Shown here piece after piece: positions 37,119 through 46,365 of a stretch of 64,000 nt of DNA. Source of the stretch: Candidatus Omnitrophota bacterium (GTDB taxonomy: Bacteria > Hinthialibacterota > Hinthialibacteria > Hinthialibacterales > JAKPRU01); assembly GCA_029570205.1 (NCBI GenBank), contig JAKQSI010000093.1, forward strand, positions 62,001-126,000. The letters are read 5' to 3'. The notes under the pieces are model-generated. The model was not told where the DNA came from, did not search any database, and was given only the letters and a program-made list of their open reading frames with translations. Within the stretch, counting starts at the first letter, position 1, and the number at the start of each line of letters is the position of its first letter. The position numbers and the translations under genes were made by a program.

Positions 37119-37326
37119 GGAAATCCCACAGGACTCTTCAGGACGAACCGCCGTTACTCTTCAGGATATCTGCCTGAGTAACAGCTGGGCGCTGCAGGCA
37201 ATTCTTGAATTTCTGGAAGAAGAGAAACCCGGTTCAAAAGACCGGATTTGGAACAAGTACCTGGAGATGAAAAGAATCTCAGAAGAGGCAGAACGCCAAA
37301 TGGATGCGGATGCGGACCGGACATAA
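37111..37326 (+). CDS. Small protein of unknown function, overlapping the coiled-coil gene
   Basis: A 71-residue acidic protein (MNEEIPQDSSGRTAVTLQDI...). It has no membrane segment; EEKPGSKDRIWNKYLEMKR suggests a helical body. The ATG lies eight bases before the stop of the upstream gene, which suggests translational coupling. It precedes a STAS-domain gene by 91 bases. Function unknown. Confidence 0.5.
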   Translation: MNEEIPQDSSGRTAVTLQDICLSNSWALQAILEFLEEEKPGSKDRIWNKYLEMKRISEEAERQMDADADRT

Positions 37327-37417
37327 GGAGAAATGCCGCGGACGATCTTTGTGGCTTTGATGACCGAGAACTTTCCAGCGATTTGTGTCGGACATGGTGT
37401 AAGGAGCAAAGGACTAT

Positions 37418-37759
37418 ATGATCAAGATCAATCACCGAAAACAAAATGATGTCGTGATTCTGGATCTTTCCGGCACGATTGATTTGGAGGGAATTGAGAC
37501 CGTGAAAGAAGCGGTCAGCCGGGAACGTCAAGCCGGCTGCAAGAAGATGATTTTGGGCATGAAAGGTGTGGACAGCATTATTTCCAGTGTGATTCAGAGA
37601 TTTCAGGCCACGGTGACGGCATTTTGGGTGCCCGGCGGTCGGATTGTTCTGGTGAATCTTTCGGTTGGGAACAGGCGGATTCTCGAGAAGCAGGCATTCT
37701 TCAAAATGCTTAACACGGCAGACACCGAGGAAGAGGCATTGGAGTTGTTGGCGAAATAG
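37418..37759 (+). CDS. STAS-domain protein (anti-sigma-factor antagonist-like)
   Basis: A 113-residue STAS domain: VVILDLSGTIDLEGIETVKE, then MKGVDSIISSVIQRFQATV, where SpoIIAA-type proteins have the phosphorylated Ser in DSSGLG, and VLVNLSVGNRRILEK. The switch motif reads DSIISS, so a serine is present at or near the phosphorylation site, but the Gly that follows it in active antagonists is missing. AAGGAG/AAAGGA precede the ATG. No RsbW-like kinase or sigma factor is adjacent. It could act in a partner-switch or in chemotaxis signalling with the neighbouring che genes (inference). Confidence 0.78.
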   Translation: MIKINHRKQNDVVILDLSGTIDLEGIETVKEAVSRERQAGCKKMILGMKGVDSIISSVIQRFQATVTAFWVPGGRIVLVNLSVGNRRILEKQAFFKMLNTADTEEEALELLAK

Positions 37760-37781
37760 GTTCGGAATAGGGCGCCCGCCA

Positions 37782-38879
37782 TCAATCGGATCCGACAAAG
37801 CCGTTTCGTACCAGGTTCACAATGGCTTTCGGGATGTCTTGCAAGGGAAGTACCTGTTCGGCTCCTCCCATTTCAATGGCCTCTTTGGGCATTCCAAACA
37901 CGACACAGGTTTGTTCGTTCTGGGCGATGGTGTGTGATCCGGTTTCGCGCATCTGGGTCAAGCCACGCGCGCCATCCGCTCCCATGCCGGTCATAATCAC
38001 CCCAAGCGCATTCGGTCCGATTTCCCGAGCCAGGGAGTGAAACAGGACGTCTACCGAAGGGCGATGACGCATGACCGGTTCGGATTGACTTAACACGGCG
38101 ATATACCCCGTCGCGGTGGACTGTATGAGCATGTGCGAATGCCCGGGGGCAATCAGCACCTTTCCCGGTTCCAGCGGTTCGTGATCCTCCGCCTCCTTGA
38201 CGGTCAGTTCGCAGAGTCCGTTGAGTCGGTTGGCGAATGCACGGGTGAATCCCTCCGGCATGTGTTGCACGACCATGATGGGCGGCAACTCCTTTGGAAG
38301 GGCTGCCAGGACATCTTTGAGCGCCTCGGTTCCCCCGGTTGATGCGCCCATGCCGATGACCAGACCTCCCGAGCGAGTTCTTGGGATCGATCCTTTGGGC
38401 AGGGGAGGAATGGTGATCCTCGGAGGGGGTGTGAACGAGGCGGGTCTGGTCAGGAGACGTCGACGGATTTTGGCTCCCGCTACGGCCTTGATTTTCTCGA
38501 TCAGGGTAGCAGCAATCGTGGGCATTCCCTCTGTGACCGAAGCGCTGGGTTTTGTCACGAAATCGACAGCCCCCAATTCCAGGGCTTTGATTGTTGCCAC
38601 GGCGCCGCGTTCGGTTACCCCGCTGACCATGATTACCGGCACGGGATATACCGAAATCAATTCCGGCAGCAATTCCAACCCGCCTTTCTGCGGCATTTCG
38701 ACGTCCAGGGTCACCACATCCGGTTTGAGTAATTTCACTTTCCGAAGCGCAAAGGTTCCGTCGGAAGCGGTCCCGACCACCTCAATCATCGGATCCTGTT
38801 GCAACAGATCGGAGAGAATCTTCCGGACCAATGCAGAATCATCCACTACCAACACCCGGATTTTGTCTTTTGTTTCCAT
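37782..38879 (-). CDS. cheB: Chemotaxis response regulator/methylesterase CheB
   Basis: CheB removes methyl groups from (and deamidates) chemoreceptors when phosphorylated by CheA. Receiver: VDDSALVRKIL and phosphorylation Asp in VVTLDVEMPQ, MVSG, TKPS. Catalytic domain: GASTGGTEAL (Ser), VVQHMPEGFT (His), and MTGMGADGA (Asp). Full length 365. It is the last gene of the minus-strand che operon and converges on the STAS gene with 22 bases between stops. Confidence 0.95.
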   Translation of the reverse strand: METKDKIRVLVVDDSALVRKILSDLLQQDPMIEVVGTASDGTFALRKVKLLKPDVVTLDVEMPQKGGLELLPELISVYPVPVIMVSGVTERGAVATIKALELGAVDFVTKPSASVTEGMPTIAATLIEKIKAVAGAKIRRRLLTRPASFTPPPRITIPPLPKGSIPRTRSGGLVIGMGASTGGTEALKDVLAALPKELPPIMVVQHMPEGFTRAFANRLNGLCELTVKEAEDHEPLEPGKVLIAPGHSHMLIQSTATGYIAVLSQSEPVMRHRPSVDVLFHSLAREIGPNALGVIMTGMGADGARGLTQMRETGSHTIAQNEQTCVVFGMPKEAIEMGGAEQVLPLQDIPKAIVNLVRNGFVGSD

Positions 38880-38933
38880 TCTTCCCGTTTCAGTCCATTC
38901 TTTCCTGTTTTCGTATTCGTTGAGAGATATCTC

Positions 38934-39290
38934 TTATTTCAGCGCGCGGTTCACCGCTTCCAGAACCGTTTCCGTTGTGAAGGGTTTGACAACGAATTCG
39001 GAGACTCCCAGGGTGATCGCTTTTTTCAAGATACTTTCCTGGCCGAGCGCCGTAACCATGATGATCTTTGCAGATGGATCCTCTTCCAGGATTTCCCGGG
39101 CGGCCTCGATTCCGTCCTTGACAGGCATCGTGATATCCAGGGTCACCAATTCCGGACGATTCCGGCGATATAAACTCACTGCCTTTTCACCGTTCTCCGC
39201 CTCTAAAACTTCGTGCTTCTCTTTTTTCAACATGTTGCGCAAGACCATTCGCATGAAATACGAGTCGTCTACTACGAGTATTCTGGCCAT
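38934..39290 (-). CDS. cheY: Chemotaxis response regulator CheY
   Basis: A single-domain receiver of 118 residues: ILVVDDSYFMRMVLRNML, phosphorylation Asp in LVTLDITMPVKDG, and switch residues MVTALGQ and VVKPF. When phosphorylated by CheA, CheY binds the flagellar switch (FliM/FliN). It lies between cheD and cheB; the gene upstream ends 82 bases away. Confidence 0.9.
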   Translation of the reverse strand: MARILVVDDSYFMRMVLRNMLKKEKHEVLEAENGEKAVSLYRRNRPELVTLDITMPVKDGIEAAREILEEDPSAKIIMVTALGQESILKKAITLGVSEFVVKPFTTETVLEAVNRALK

Positions 39291-39372
39291 ATCAATCCCG
39301 ATTCTTCCCTGTTGCCTTTTATCCGGATGTCCGACACCCGATCCGACCGTCCATCGTGAGAGACCGTGAACC

Positions 39373-39861
39373 TCATAGAAATTCGCGCTTGTTCACCTCC
39401 CGAACCAGGACTTTGCCGCTGTCGGTTTGGAAGATTACTTTCCGCCCACGGTCGCCTCCGACATCCTCTGCGACAATCCGGATGCCGTTCGCGTGCAGGA
39501 ACTCTCTGGCCACAGCGACATTCCGTTCGTTGATCATTGCGAAAGAAATCTGTGAGAGCATGTGTGCGCCGCCGAAAATCTTGGCCGATGTTGTCCGAGT
39601 TTCCATGCCGAGTTGTTTCATCCGAACGAGCAATTCCGGCAGCGCTGTCTTTCCGTATTTCCCGCTGTGCTTCGAGTCCACTTGCGCGGACGGAGGAGGA
39701 GCGGGAAGCACATGATGGTTCATACCGGATATTTTGTTCTTGGAGTCATACAAACACACGCTAACGCAGGAACCGAGCACCGTCGATACCTGTTCTGCTT
39801 TTGTGGTGACATAAATCTCTCCAATGCTGAGATTTTTTTGCGGAAGATTGTTTGTTGTCAT
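39373..39861 (-). CDS. cheD: Chemoreceptor glutamine deamidase CheD
   Basis: CheD deamidates receptor glutamines and, with CheC, forms a feedback loop on CheY-P. The active-site region reads VLGSCVSVCLYD with the catalytic Cys, followed by GMNHHVLPAP with the catalytic His, then KIFGGAHML and a C-terminal RDSG-like VIFQTDSGKVLVREV. Length 162 is typical. It lies 14 bases downstream of cheC on the same strand. Confidence 0.93.
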   Translation of the reverse strand: MTTNNLPQKNLSIGEIYVTTKAEQVSTVLGSCVSVCLYDSKNKISGMNHHVLPAPPPSAQVDSKHSGKYGKTALPELLVRMKQLGMETRTTSAKIFGGAHMLSQISFAMINERNVAVAREFLHANGIRIVAEDVGGDRGRKVIFQTDSGKVLVREVNKREFL

Positions 39862-39875
39862 CAGGTCTCTCGATA

Positions 39876-40466
39876 TTACCTCAACCGTGCCGCAAGGTTC
39901 TCCACAAGATCGGGAGAGGGCAGAAAGAGAAAATGCATTCCGATTCCCCGTTCCTTTTCCGCCATATTCGTGTCCACCAGAATGGCCTTGTCGGCGATCA
40001 GGCTCTGTTCGGCGATCAGTCCTTCCAGAACCGCCGCGAGCATGTCATACACAAAGAACGGTTCTGTGGGACGCAGTTCCAGACCGACACGGTCTGCAAG
40101 GACGTTAAGAAAACAGCTGCCCACAACATTTGCCAGTTCGCCAAGAGCCGAGGGATCGGATAAGTTGATCACACCATCCTCGAACGGAACGCTTCCCCAG
40201 AGTATCTCATTCAGTTTTCTCGCATTCTCTTCATACATGAGGAAAACCATATAGCCGCTGTTGTCCCCGGTGATCCTGAGAAGGATCATCGCCATGGGAG
40301 TATCCGGCGGATAGAGAGATTCACACAGATTCTCGAAGGGGATTTGCTCGATGCGATTGACCCGGATACTCAGCGGACGACCGACCATCATTTCCATGGA
40401 CCGTCCCGCGAGCTCCGCGCTTTCCGAAAAAACCGACTTGATCCGTTCGAGTACTGTTTCGTCCAT
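39876..40466 (-). CDS. cheC: CheY-phosphate phosphatase CheC
   Basis: CheC dephosphorylates CheY-P and is activated by CheD. The first phosphatase helix is present as SALGELANVVGSCFLNVLAD, with the Glu-x2-Asn pair (ELAN); the second site, if kept, lies near the N-terminal ESAELAGRSMEMM (E-x2-G rather than E-x2-N), so one centre may be inactive. At 196 residues the length fits. The ATG overlaps the cheA stop by one base, indicating coupling. Confidence 0.85.
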   Translation of the reverse strand: MDETVLERIKSVFSESAELAGRSMEMMVGRPLSIRVNRIEQIPFENLCESLYPPDTPMAMILLRITGDNSGYMVFLMYEENARKLNEILWGSVPFEDGVINLSDPSALGELANVVGSCFLNVLADRVGLELRPTEPFFVYDMLAAVLEGLIAEQSLIADKAILVDTNMAEKERGIGMHFLFLPSPDLVENLAARLR

Positions 40467-42559
40467 TATATTCCCAACGTCTCCTGAATCAGAGCGGCTA
40501 CATCGAGGATCAGGATCACACTTCCGTCCCCCAGGATCGATGCGCCCGCAATGTAGCCGGAATGCTGTTCGTGTGCGCCCAGGGACTTGATGACGATTTC
40601 CTGTTCGTTGACCATCCGGTCCACAACCAGACCGACATGTTGATTCCCGTGTTGCACGACGGCGATATAGATTCTACTATTTGTCTCTCGACGAACGGGA
40701 GTTTCGAGCACACGATCCAATCGCAGGATGGGAACCACCCCTTCCCGCAGGCGGATCACTTCGCCCCTGCCTTCAACCGTAAAGATCTCGTTGCTTGTGA
40801 TCCGAAGCGTCTCCGTGACGTTCGCGATGGGCAAGGCAAACATTTCGGAACCGGCTTCCACCAGCAGAGCCTGGATGATTGCCAGGGTCAGGGGCAGGCG
40901 GATCGTGAAGGCGGTTCCTTTCCCCGGTTCCGTCTCAATATCGATGCTTCCCCCCAGCTCGTCGATGGTCCGTCTGACCACATCCATTCCGACTCCCCGG
41001 CCTGAAATGTCGGAGACCACCTGAGCCGTCGAGAAGCCGGGCTGAAAGATGATCTGAAGTACCTCTCGATCCGGCAGTTGGTTGATGGCTTCCTCTGTGT
41101 ACAGGCCCCGTTCGACCGCTTTCTGTTTGATACGTTTCAGATCCAATCCCTTACCGTCGTCTCGGACGGTGATGGTGATGTTGTTTCCCTCATGGGATGC
41201 AGCCAGAGTCAGTTTGCCCTGGACAGGTTTTCCGGAGGCGATCCGCTCGGCCGGGGACTCAATCCCGTGATCGACCGAATTCCGGATCATGTGCGTCAGG
41301 GGATCCCCGATGACATCGATGATCTTCTTGTCAATTTCCGTTTCTTCACCTTCCAGAACCAGGTCCACCTCCTTTTCGCGTCCGTGAGAGAGATCTCGAA
41401 CAACCCGGTGGAAACGCTGGAAGACCTGGCCGACTGGAACCATCCGGGATTCCATGATGGCTTCCTGCAGCTGGGTGATGATCATTCCCTGCTGGACCAG
41501 GCTGTCGAGCAGGAAGCCTTCCTCCCCGGTGTTGCCCCGGCGGGCGGCCAGCTGTTGACCCAGTTCCATCGCCCTTCCCCGGTTAATAACCAGTTCTCCG
41601 GCGAGATCCAACAGACGGTCCAGTTTTGCGATATCCACACGTACGGTTTGAGTTCGGACCCTGTCTTCCCGTCGCTCAAAGGATGTCGAAGGCGATTTTT
41701 CGGCCTCGGCAGTGGGCGGCTTTACCTGAACCGGGGACACCGATTCTGGCGCTTGTTCCGTGGATTTCTTTTCGGATTCATCCGGCCATTCGAATTGTTC
41801 CGCCTGAGTGATATCCCGCGTAATAACGTTCTGGACCTGTCCCACGGAGCACCCGTTACGAACATCCGACTCGGAGGAATCCGTTGCAAGAATAAAGGAA
41901 AATCCCTTTTCCACCACGGCGTTTTCGTCCTGTTCCACATCCGGTTCACAGACCAGGATGTCTCCCAGGGATCGCATGTTATTGCAGATCAGGAAGGCGC
42001 GGGTTGCGGCCATGGGGATATTGTCTTCGAAAAGCACATCCACTTCGTAGATTCTGTGTCCCGCAAGGCGGTATTCCTCGATTCGGTTTCGTCTCGTCTC
42101 ATCCAACCGGATCCGTGGGACCTTCGCCGTCGGAGTTTCTGCAATCTCCGGCGGTCGGATCGCGGCCACACTGTGCAGGCGTGTGATGAGTTCCGTGCTC
42201 TGCTGTTTAACCCGATTCTTGTGCGCTTCGGATTCCTGATCGCCCAAGTTGGAAAGCATTTCCTTGAGCAAATCGAATGAGTCAAACAGGGTCGTGATGA
42301 CATCGCCGGTGATGGGGGCCTTTTCGTCCCGCATTTTCGCCAGGACATCCTCCATGGTGTGGGTGAATTCGCTGATGTGCATGAATCCCACCATCGCGGA
42401 GGAGGATTTCATGGTATGCGCCGCCCGAAAAATGGCCTGTAACGGTTCCGAGTTCCCCGGATTCTGCTCGAGGGCCAAAAGCGCCTCGTTCATCTGTTCC
42501 AGGTGTTCCTCAGAGTCCTGGTAGAACAGTTCGATGTACTGATTGGGATCGAATTCCAT
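40466..42559 (-). CDS. cheA: Chemotaxis histidine kinase CheA
   Basis: CheA autophosphorylates in response to chemoreceptors and phosphorylates CheY and CheB. Domain order: HPt with the phospho-His in AHTMKSSSAMVGF (about residue 48), a P2 response-regulator binding domain (about 145-235), the dimerisation helices with RVDIAKLDRLLDLAGELVI, the HATPase domain (HMIRNSVDHGIESPAER, DDGKGLDLKRIK, GRGVGMDVV), and a CheW-like C-terminus (VIRLREGVVPILRLD). ATG 42559 has AGAGGTG; a longer frame reaches 42631. Length is 697. Confidence 0.95.
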   Translation of the reverse strand: MEFDPNQYIELFYQDSEEHLEQMNEALLALEQNPGNSEPLQAIFRAAHTMKSSSAMVGFMHISEFTHTMEDVLAKMRDEKAPITGDVITTLFDSFDLLKEMLSNLGDQESEAHKNRVKQQSTELITRLHSVAAIRPPEIAETPTAKVPRIRLDETRRNRIEEYRLAGHRIYEVDVLFEDNIPMAATRAFLICNNMRSLGDILVCEPDVEQDENAVVEKGFSFILATDSSESDVRNGCSVGQVQNVITRDITQAEQFEWPDESEKKSTEQAPESVSPVQVKPPTAEAEKSPSTSFERREDRVRTQTVRVDIAKLDRLLDLAGELVINRGRAMELGQQLAARRGNTGEEGFLLDSLVQQGMIITQLQEAIMESRMVPVGQVFQRFHRVVRDLSHGREKEVDLVLEGEETEIDKKIIDVIGDPLTHMIRNSVDHGIESPAERIASGKPVQGKLTLAASHEGNNITITVRDDGKGLDLKRIKQKAVERGLYTEEAINQLPDREVLQIIFQPGFSTAQVVSDISGRGVGMDVVRRTIDELGGSIDIETEPGKGTAFTIRLPLTLAIIQALLVEAGSEMFALPIANVTETLRITSNEIFTVEGRGEVIRLREGVVPILRLDRVLETPVRRETNSRIYIAVVQHGNQHVGLVVDRMVNEQEIVIKSLGAHEQHSGYIAGASILGDGSVILILDVAALIQETLGI

Positions 42560-42584
42560 TGCGCACCTCTGATTCTCGCGAACA

Positions 42585-43427
42585 TCATTTTCCGATCGGT
42601 TTCCGGTATACCGATGCCATGATGAACTCAAAACGCGTAGCCATCCCGTGAAGCGTCTCCGAATGACCTAAAAAGAGATACCCGCCCGGGCGGAGAACCT
42701 CGTAATACTTCAACATCAGTTCTTCCTGCGTTCCCCGGTCGAAATAAATAATCACGTTTCGGCAGAAAACAATATCGAACCCTCTTAATTGCCGTTGAAA
42801 GGGATCATTGAGATTGATCTTGGCGAATTCGATCAGGCAGTGCAATTCAGGCTTGACTTTCACTCTTCCGGTTCCCTTCAGGAAATACTTACGCAGCAGG
42901 TCCATGGGGATACCGTTTACTTTGTCTTCGGTGTAAATGCCCTCGCGTGCCGTTCGCAGGGCGCTGTCGCTGATATCGGAGGCCAGAATGGAGACCGGTC
43001 GTCCCGGCGAACGTTGTTGTGCCTCCAGGGCCGAGATGGCGATGGAGTACGGTTCCTCCCCGGTAGAACAGGCGCTGCTCCAGATTTTCACGGGTGTGGA
43101 ACCGGATTTCGGATCCAGAAGATGCGGCCACACCTGCGTGTCGAGGAATTCAAATTGTTTTCCTTCACGAAAGAACTGGGTGGTGTTTGTGGTGATTGCA
43201 TCAACCATCTTCTGCAATTCTTCCCGTCTTCCCTCCTCCGAAGTAACGTATTTGTAGTAATCACTATAGGAATCCATGTTCAGTTCGCGAAGACGCTTGG
43301 CCAGGCGGTTCATAACCAGCATCTTTTTATGAGGGCGAAGGGCGATGCGGCTTTCTTTGTAAATCAAGTCTCGAAATCGCTCGAAATCGAGCTGGGACAT
43401 CTGTTTTTGACTCAGTGTCAGCGCCAA
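42585..43427 (-). CDS. cheR: Chemoreceptor methyltransferase CheR
   Basis: CheR methylates receptor glutamates using SAM. The N-terminal helical domain (FRDLIYKESRIALRPHKKML) is followed by the SAM-binding fold with WSSACSTGEEPYSIA, ILASDISDSAL and FCRNVIIYF, ending LFLGHSETLHGM. Length 280. TTG 43427 has AGAGG eight bases upstream; ATG 43400 is an alternative. It lies between cheW and cheA. Confidence 0.93.
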   Translation of the reverse strand: MALTLSQKQMSQLDFERFRDLIYKESRIALRPHKKMLVMNRLAKRLRELNMDSYSDYYKYVTSEEGRREELQKMVDAITTNTTQFFREGKQFEFLDTQVWPHLLDPKSGSTPVKIWSSACSTGEEPYSIAISALEAQQRSPGRPVSILASDISDSALRTAREGIYTEDKVNGIPMDLLRKYFLKGTGRVKVKPELHCLIEFAKINLNDPFQRQLRGFDIVFCRNVIIYFDRGTQEELMLKYYEVLRPGGYLFLGHSETLHGMATRFEFIMASVYRKPIGK

Positions 43428-43524
43428 CTCTTGGGCCTCTCTTTGTTGGAAAGCGATCTGCCGAGCAGTCGGCGGTTCCTCCCATCCGGTTCCTCTTCAC
43501 GAGTCATGGACAGGGCCGGGTCGT

Positions 43525-43992
43525 TTATAGAGCGGCCAATTCTTCCGAGGACAATATCCTCTCAACATCGAGCAGGATCATCAGTCTGTCTTCGATTCTT
43601 GCCATGCCACGAATGTATTCTGCGGAAATTGAGGCCCCCATTGGAGGCAGCGGGGAGACCTGATCGGAGTCAATCTGGATGACCTCCGAGACTTCATCGA
43701 CGATCAGTCCCATTTCTTTTCCATTGACGTTGACGACAATGATCCGTGTTTTTCGGTCTCGTTCCCCCTTCGGAAGACCGAATCGTGTTCGTAAATCCAT
43801 TACCGGGACCACTTTCCCGCGCAAGTTCAAAACCCCTTCGATAAACGGCGGAGACTTTGGAATTCGGGTCAATGATTCGAATCGGATAATCTCCTGCACT
43901 TTGAGGATATCGATCCCATACTCTTCTTTGTCGAGAATGAAACTGACATACTGCTGGGTGAGGTTTTCGGTGGCGACAGTTTTCGCGGCCAT
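43525..43992 (-). CDS. cheW: Chemotaxis adaptor CheW
   Basis: CheW bridges CheA to chemoreceptors. The CheW-like domain shows QQYVSFILDKEEYGIDILKV, IPKSPPFIEGVLNLRGKVV, DLRTRFGLP and LIVDEVSEVIQI. ATG 43992 gives 155 residues; the frame is open to 44028. It is the first gene of the che operon; no methyl-accepting chemotaxis protein is encoded in the window. Confidence 0.93.
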   Translation of the reverse strand: MAAKTVATENLTQQYVSFILDKEEYGIDILKVQEIIRFESLTRIPKSPPFIEGVLNLRGKVVPVMDLRTRFGLPKGERDRKTRIIVVNVNGKEMGLIVDEVSEVIQIDSDQVSPLPPMGASISAEYIRGMARIEDRLMILLDVERILSSEELAAL

Positions 43993-44227
43993 AGTGCATT
44001 GCCCTTTCCCAACCGCGTAACGAGGCAATGAATTTCATGCTGCCGTTCCTTTGCGGACGGGCGTGTCACGGATGTCTTTCTCTCCAAATCACGTCCTGCG
44101 GTTGTCAAGAATGTCCCGATATTCCTTGCGTTTCAACAGGAAAAGTATACGCCGACGGACGGCGATTCCATAGGACTCGTCCACTGAAAAGTCAAGAGTT
44201 TACCGGCCCACAGGCTTCGACATGGAA

Positions 44228-45163
44228 TTACCCCGCGGACCTGAAAAATGCGACCGTTTCTTTCAGCCCTTCCTCAATGGGAACCTGCGGTGTCCAGTTC
44301 AGATATTCTCGGGCAAGATTGTTCGCCATGTAAGAATGATTCACATCGCCCGGACGGGGCGGTTCGTGGATTTCTTCTTGCTTACTGCCTGTGAATTCGC
44401 GGACCATTCGGAATATCTCGTTTGTGGTGGTCCGGCGACCGGTTCCGATGTTGAACACCGACCGGACACCTTCAGGAATAGCGGCGTTCTTGGCCAGCCG
44501 GTTCGCCCGGGCGATATCCCGGACAAACACATAATCCCTGGTCTGAAATCCGTCGCCGTAAATGACCGCCGGTTCGCCGTGCAGGAGTCTCCGGCTGAAT
44601 ATGGCCACCACGCCGGCCTCTCCGTGTGGGTCCTGACGGGGGCCGTAGACGTTCCCATATCGCAGAGCGACATACTCCAGCCCGTGGGCGTGGCGCATGT
44701 AGTTCAGGTAATACTCGACCGCGTACTTGCTGATCCCATAGGGTGACAAGGGAAAGACAAATTGGTCCTCTTGCAGGGGAAGAGCGGGCGGTTCCCCATA
44801 TACGGCTGCGGATGAGGCATACACCACACGCCGTACACCTGTTCGGACACATTGCTGCAAGACTCGGATGCTTCCTTCAACATTTGTGCGGGCATCGACC
44901 TCCGGTTTGCGAGTGGAGACAGAAACACTTACCTGCGCTGCCAGGTGAAACACCACTTCAGGCCGTTCCCGGTCGAAGATTTCCTCCAGGGAATCGAGAA
45001 TATCCGCCTGGTAGAACCGTGCGTCGGGGTGAACTTGCTCCCGATGTCCCGATGAAAGGTTATCGATCACCGCGACCGAGCAACCGTCCGCGATCAGACT
45101 CTCCACAACATGGGAGCCGATGAATCCTGCTCCACCGGTCACCAAACAGGTTACACCACTCAT
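44228..45163 (-). CDS. NAD-dependent nucleotide-sugar epimerase/dehydratase (GalE-like)
   Basis: A short-chain dehydrogenase of the UDP-glucose 4-epimerase group. Motifs: VTGGAGFIGSHVVESLIADG, DNLSSG, ASSAAVYGEP, SPYGISKYAVEYYL (catalytic Tyr-x3-Lys), LRYGNVYGPRQDP, and DYVFVRDIARAN. ATG 45163 has GGAGG five bases upstream; an upstream in-frame ATG at 45175 overlaps that site. Length 311. Situated at the edge of a cell-surface polysaccharide region, it probably supplies a UDP-sugar; the exact activity is uncertain. Confidence 0.88.
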   Translation of the reverse strand: MSGVTCLVTGGAGFIGSHVVESLIADGCSVAVIDNLSSGHREQVHPDARFYQADILDSLEEIFDRERPEVVFHLAAQVSVSVSTRKPEVDARTNVEGSIRVLQQCVRTGVRRVVYASSAAVYGEPPALPLQEDQFVFPLSPYGISKYAVEYYLNYMRHAHGLEYVALRYGNVYGPRQDPHGEAGVVAIFSRRLLHGEPAVIYGDGFQTRDYVFVRDIARANRLAKNAAIPEGVRSVFNIGTGRRTTTNEIFRMVREFTGSKQEEIHEPPRPGDVNHSYMANNLAREYLNWTPQVPIEEGLKETVAFFRSAG

Positions 45164-45214
45164 GGTATCCTCCATTGAGGTTGCGTTCCACTCAGGAATT
45201 TCCGGTCAATCGAA

Positions 45215-46300
45215 TCACAGAACGATGCATTCCGTTGAAGAACCGTTCAAGACTTCAGCTCCATCGGAGCGCACAACGACCATATTCTCAATACGGATTC
45301 CGCCCCAGTCCGGTACATACACACCGGGTTCCACCGTAATCACCATGCCTTCCAGCAGGGTTCTTTCCTCAGTGGGGGAGAGCCGGGGTATTTCGTGAAT
45401 TTCCAGGCCGACACCATGCCCCAGGCTGTGCATGAATTGATCTGCCCGCCTGTGTTTTTGCAGAACCATTCTGGCTGTCACGTCGGGGTCGCGGCAGGGC
45501 ACATTCGAACGAATCACCTGTACAGCCGCATTTTGGGATTCCCACACGGCACGATAGGCCGCCCGGAACTCATCGCCCGGATCCCCCAGGAATACCGTGC
45601 GGGTTATATCGGAACAATACCCTTCCCAGGCACAGCCGAAGTCCATCAGAATGGGATTGCCTTTGACCAGCACGGTTTTTCCCGGTTTGCCGTGGGGAAG
45701 GGAAGTGCGTGCCCCAAACAGAGCCAGTGTTTCAAAGGATTCCTTTTCCGCGCCTTCCCGCCACATACGATCTTCCAATATGTGGGCCAGCTCGCGCTCC
45801 TCCATTCCCTCGCGAATGTCTCCCAGGACTTGCTCGAATGCCCGCTCGGCAATTTCCAATGCTCGGCGAATCGAGTCGATTTCTCCTTCCTCTTTTGTGA
45901 GACGCAGTTCCTCGATCCACTCTGTCAGAGGCACAAAATCGCGATCCGTGCAGGCCTCCACCAGTGTTGTGTGCAGCGCCACGGAGAGATGACGGCTTTC
46001 GAAACCCACTTTTCCTGACGGATAATCTTTGAGCGTCTCCGCCGTTGCGACCGAGTCCCTGCGCTGCCCCTGGAGGACAAAATCGGCTCCAACAACTTCC
46101 CTGGAAATTTGCTCCTGATATCGCCCATCCGAGATGATCGTGCAGCGTTCCCTGCCCAGAATGAGCAGGGCGTGGCTGCCGGTAAATCCGCAGAGGTATC
46201 GGATATTCGGAAGATGAGTGACAAGAAACGCGGAGAGATTCTCCCGTTCCATTCTTTGACGCAACTGGTTTTGTCGGTTGAGATAAGGCGAATTCATCAT
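45215..46300 (-). CDS. Xaa-Pro aminopeptidase/dipeptidase-like M24 metallopeptidase
   Basis: Cytoplasmic M24 peptidase likely removing N-terminal residues before proline. N-terminal creatinase-like domain (residues 1-130) and catalytic domain with metal ligands in MDFGCAWEGYCSDITRT (two Asp), HSLGHGVGLEIHE (His), GMVITVEPGVYV (Glu) and GGIRIENMVVV (Glu). Length 361 fits. It is 51 bases upstream of the epimerase gene and 65 downstream of the methyltransferase gene; its presence in a sugar region may be incidental. Confidence 0.9.
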   Translation of the reverse strand: MMNSPYLNRQNQLRQRMERENLSAFLVTHLPNIRYLCGFTGSHALLILGRERCTIISDGRYQEQISREVVGADFVLQGQRRDSVATAETLKDYPSGKVGFESRHLSVALHTTLVEACTDRDFVPLTEWIEELRLTKEEGEIDSIRRALEIAERAFEQVLGDIREGMEERELAHILEDRMWREGAEKESFETLALFGARTSLPHGKPGKTVLVKGNPILMDFGCAWEGYCSDITRTVFLGDPGDEFRAAYRAVWESQNAAVQVIRSNVPCRDPDVTARMVLQKHRRADQFMHSLGHGVGLEIHEIPRLSPTEERTLLEGMVITVEPGVYVPDWGGIRIENMVVVRSDGAEVLNGSSTECIVL

Positions 46301-46365
46301 CAGTTATTTCGGACGGTAAAGACGAGTCGAGATTCTGTCAAGTTGACATGTGGAGAACTCCGTAT

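Noticed and set aside
41078-42280. Plus-strand frame of 400 codons
   Set aside because: Antisense to cheA.
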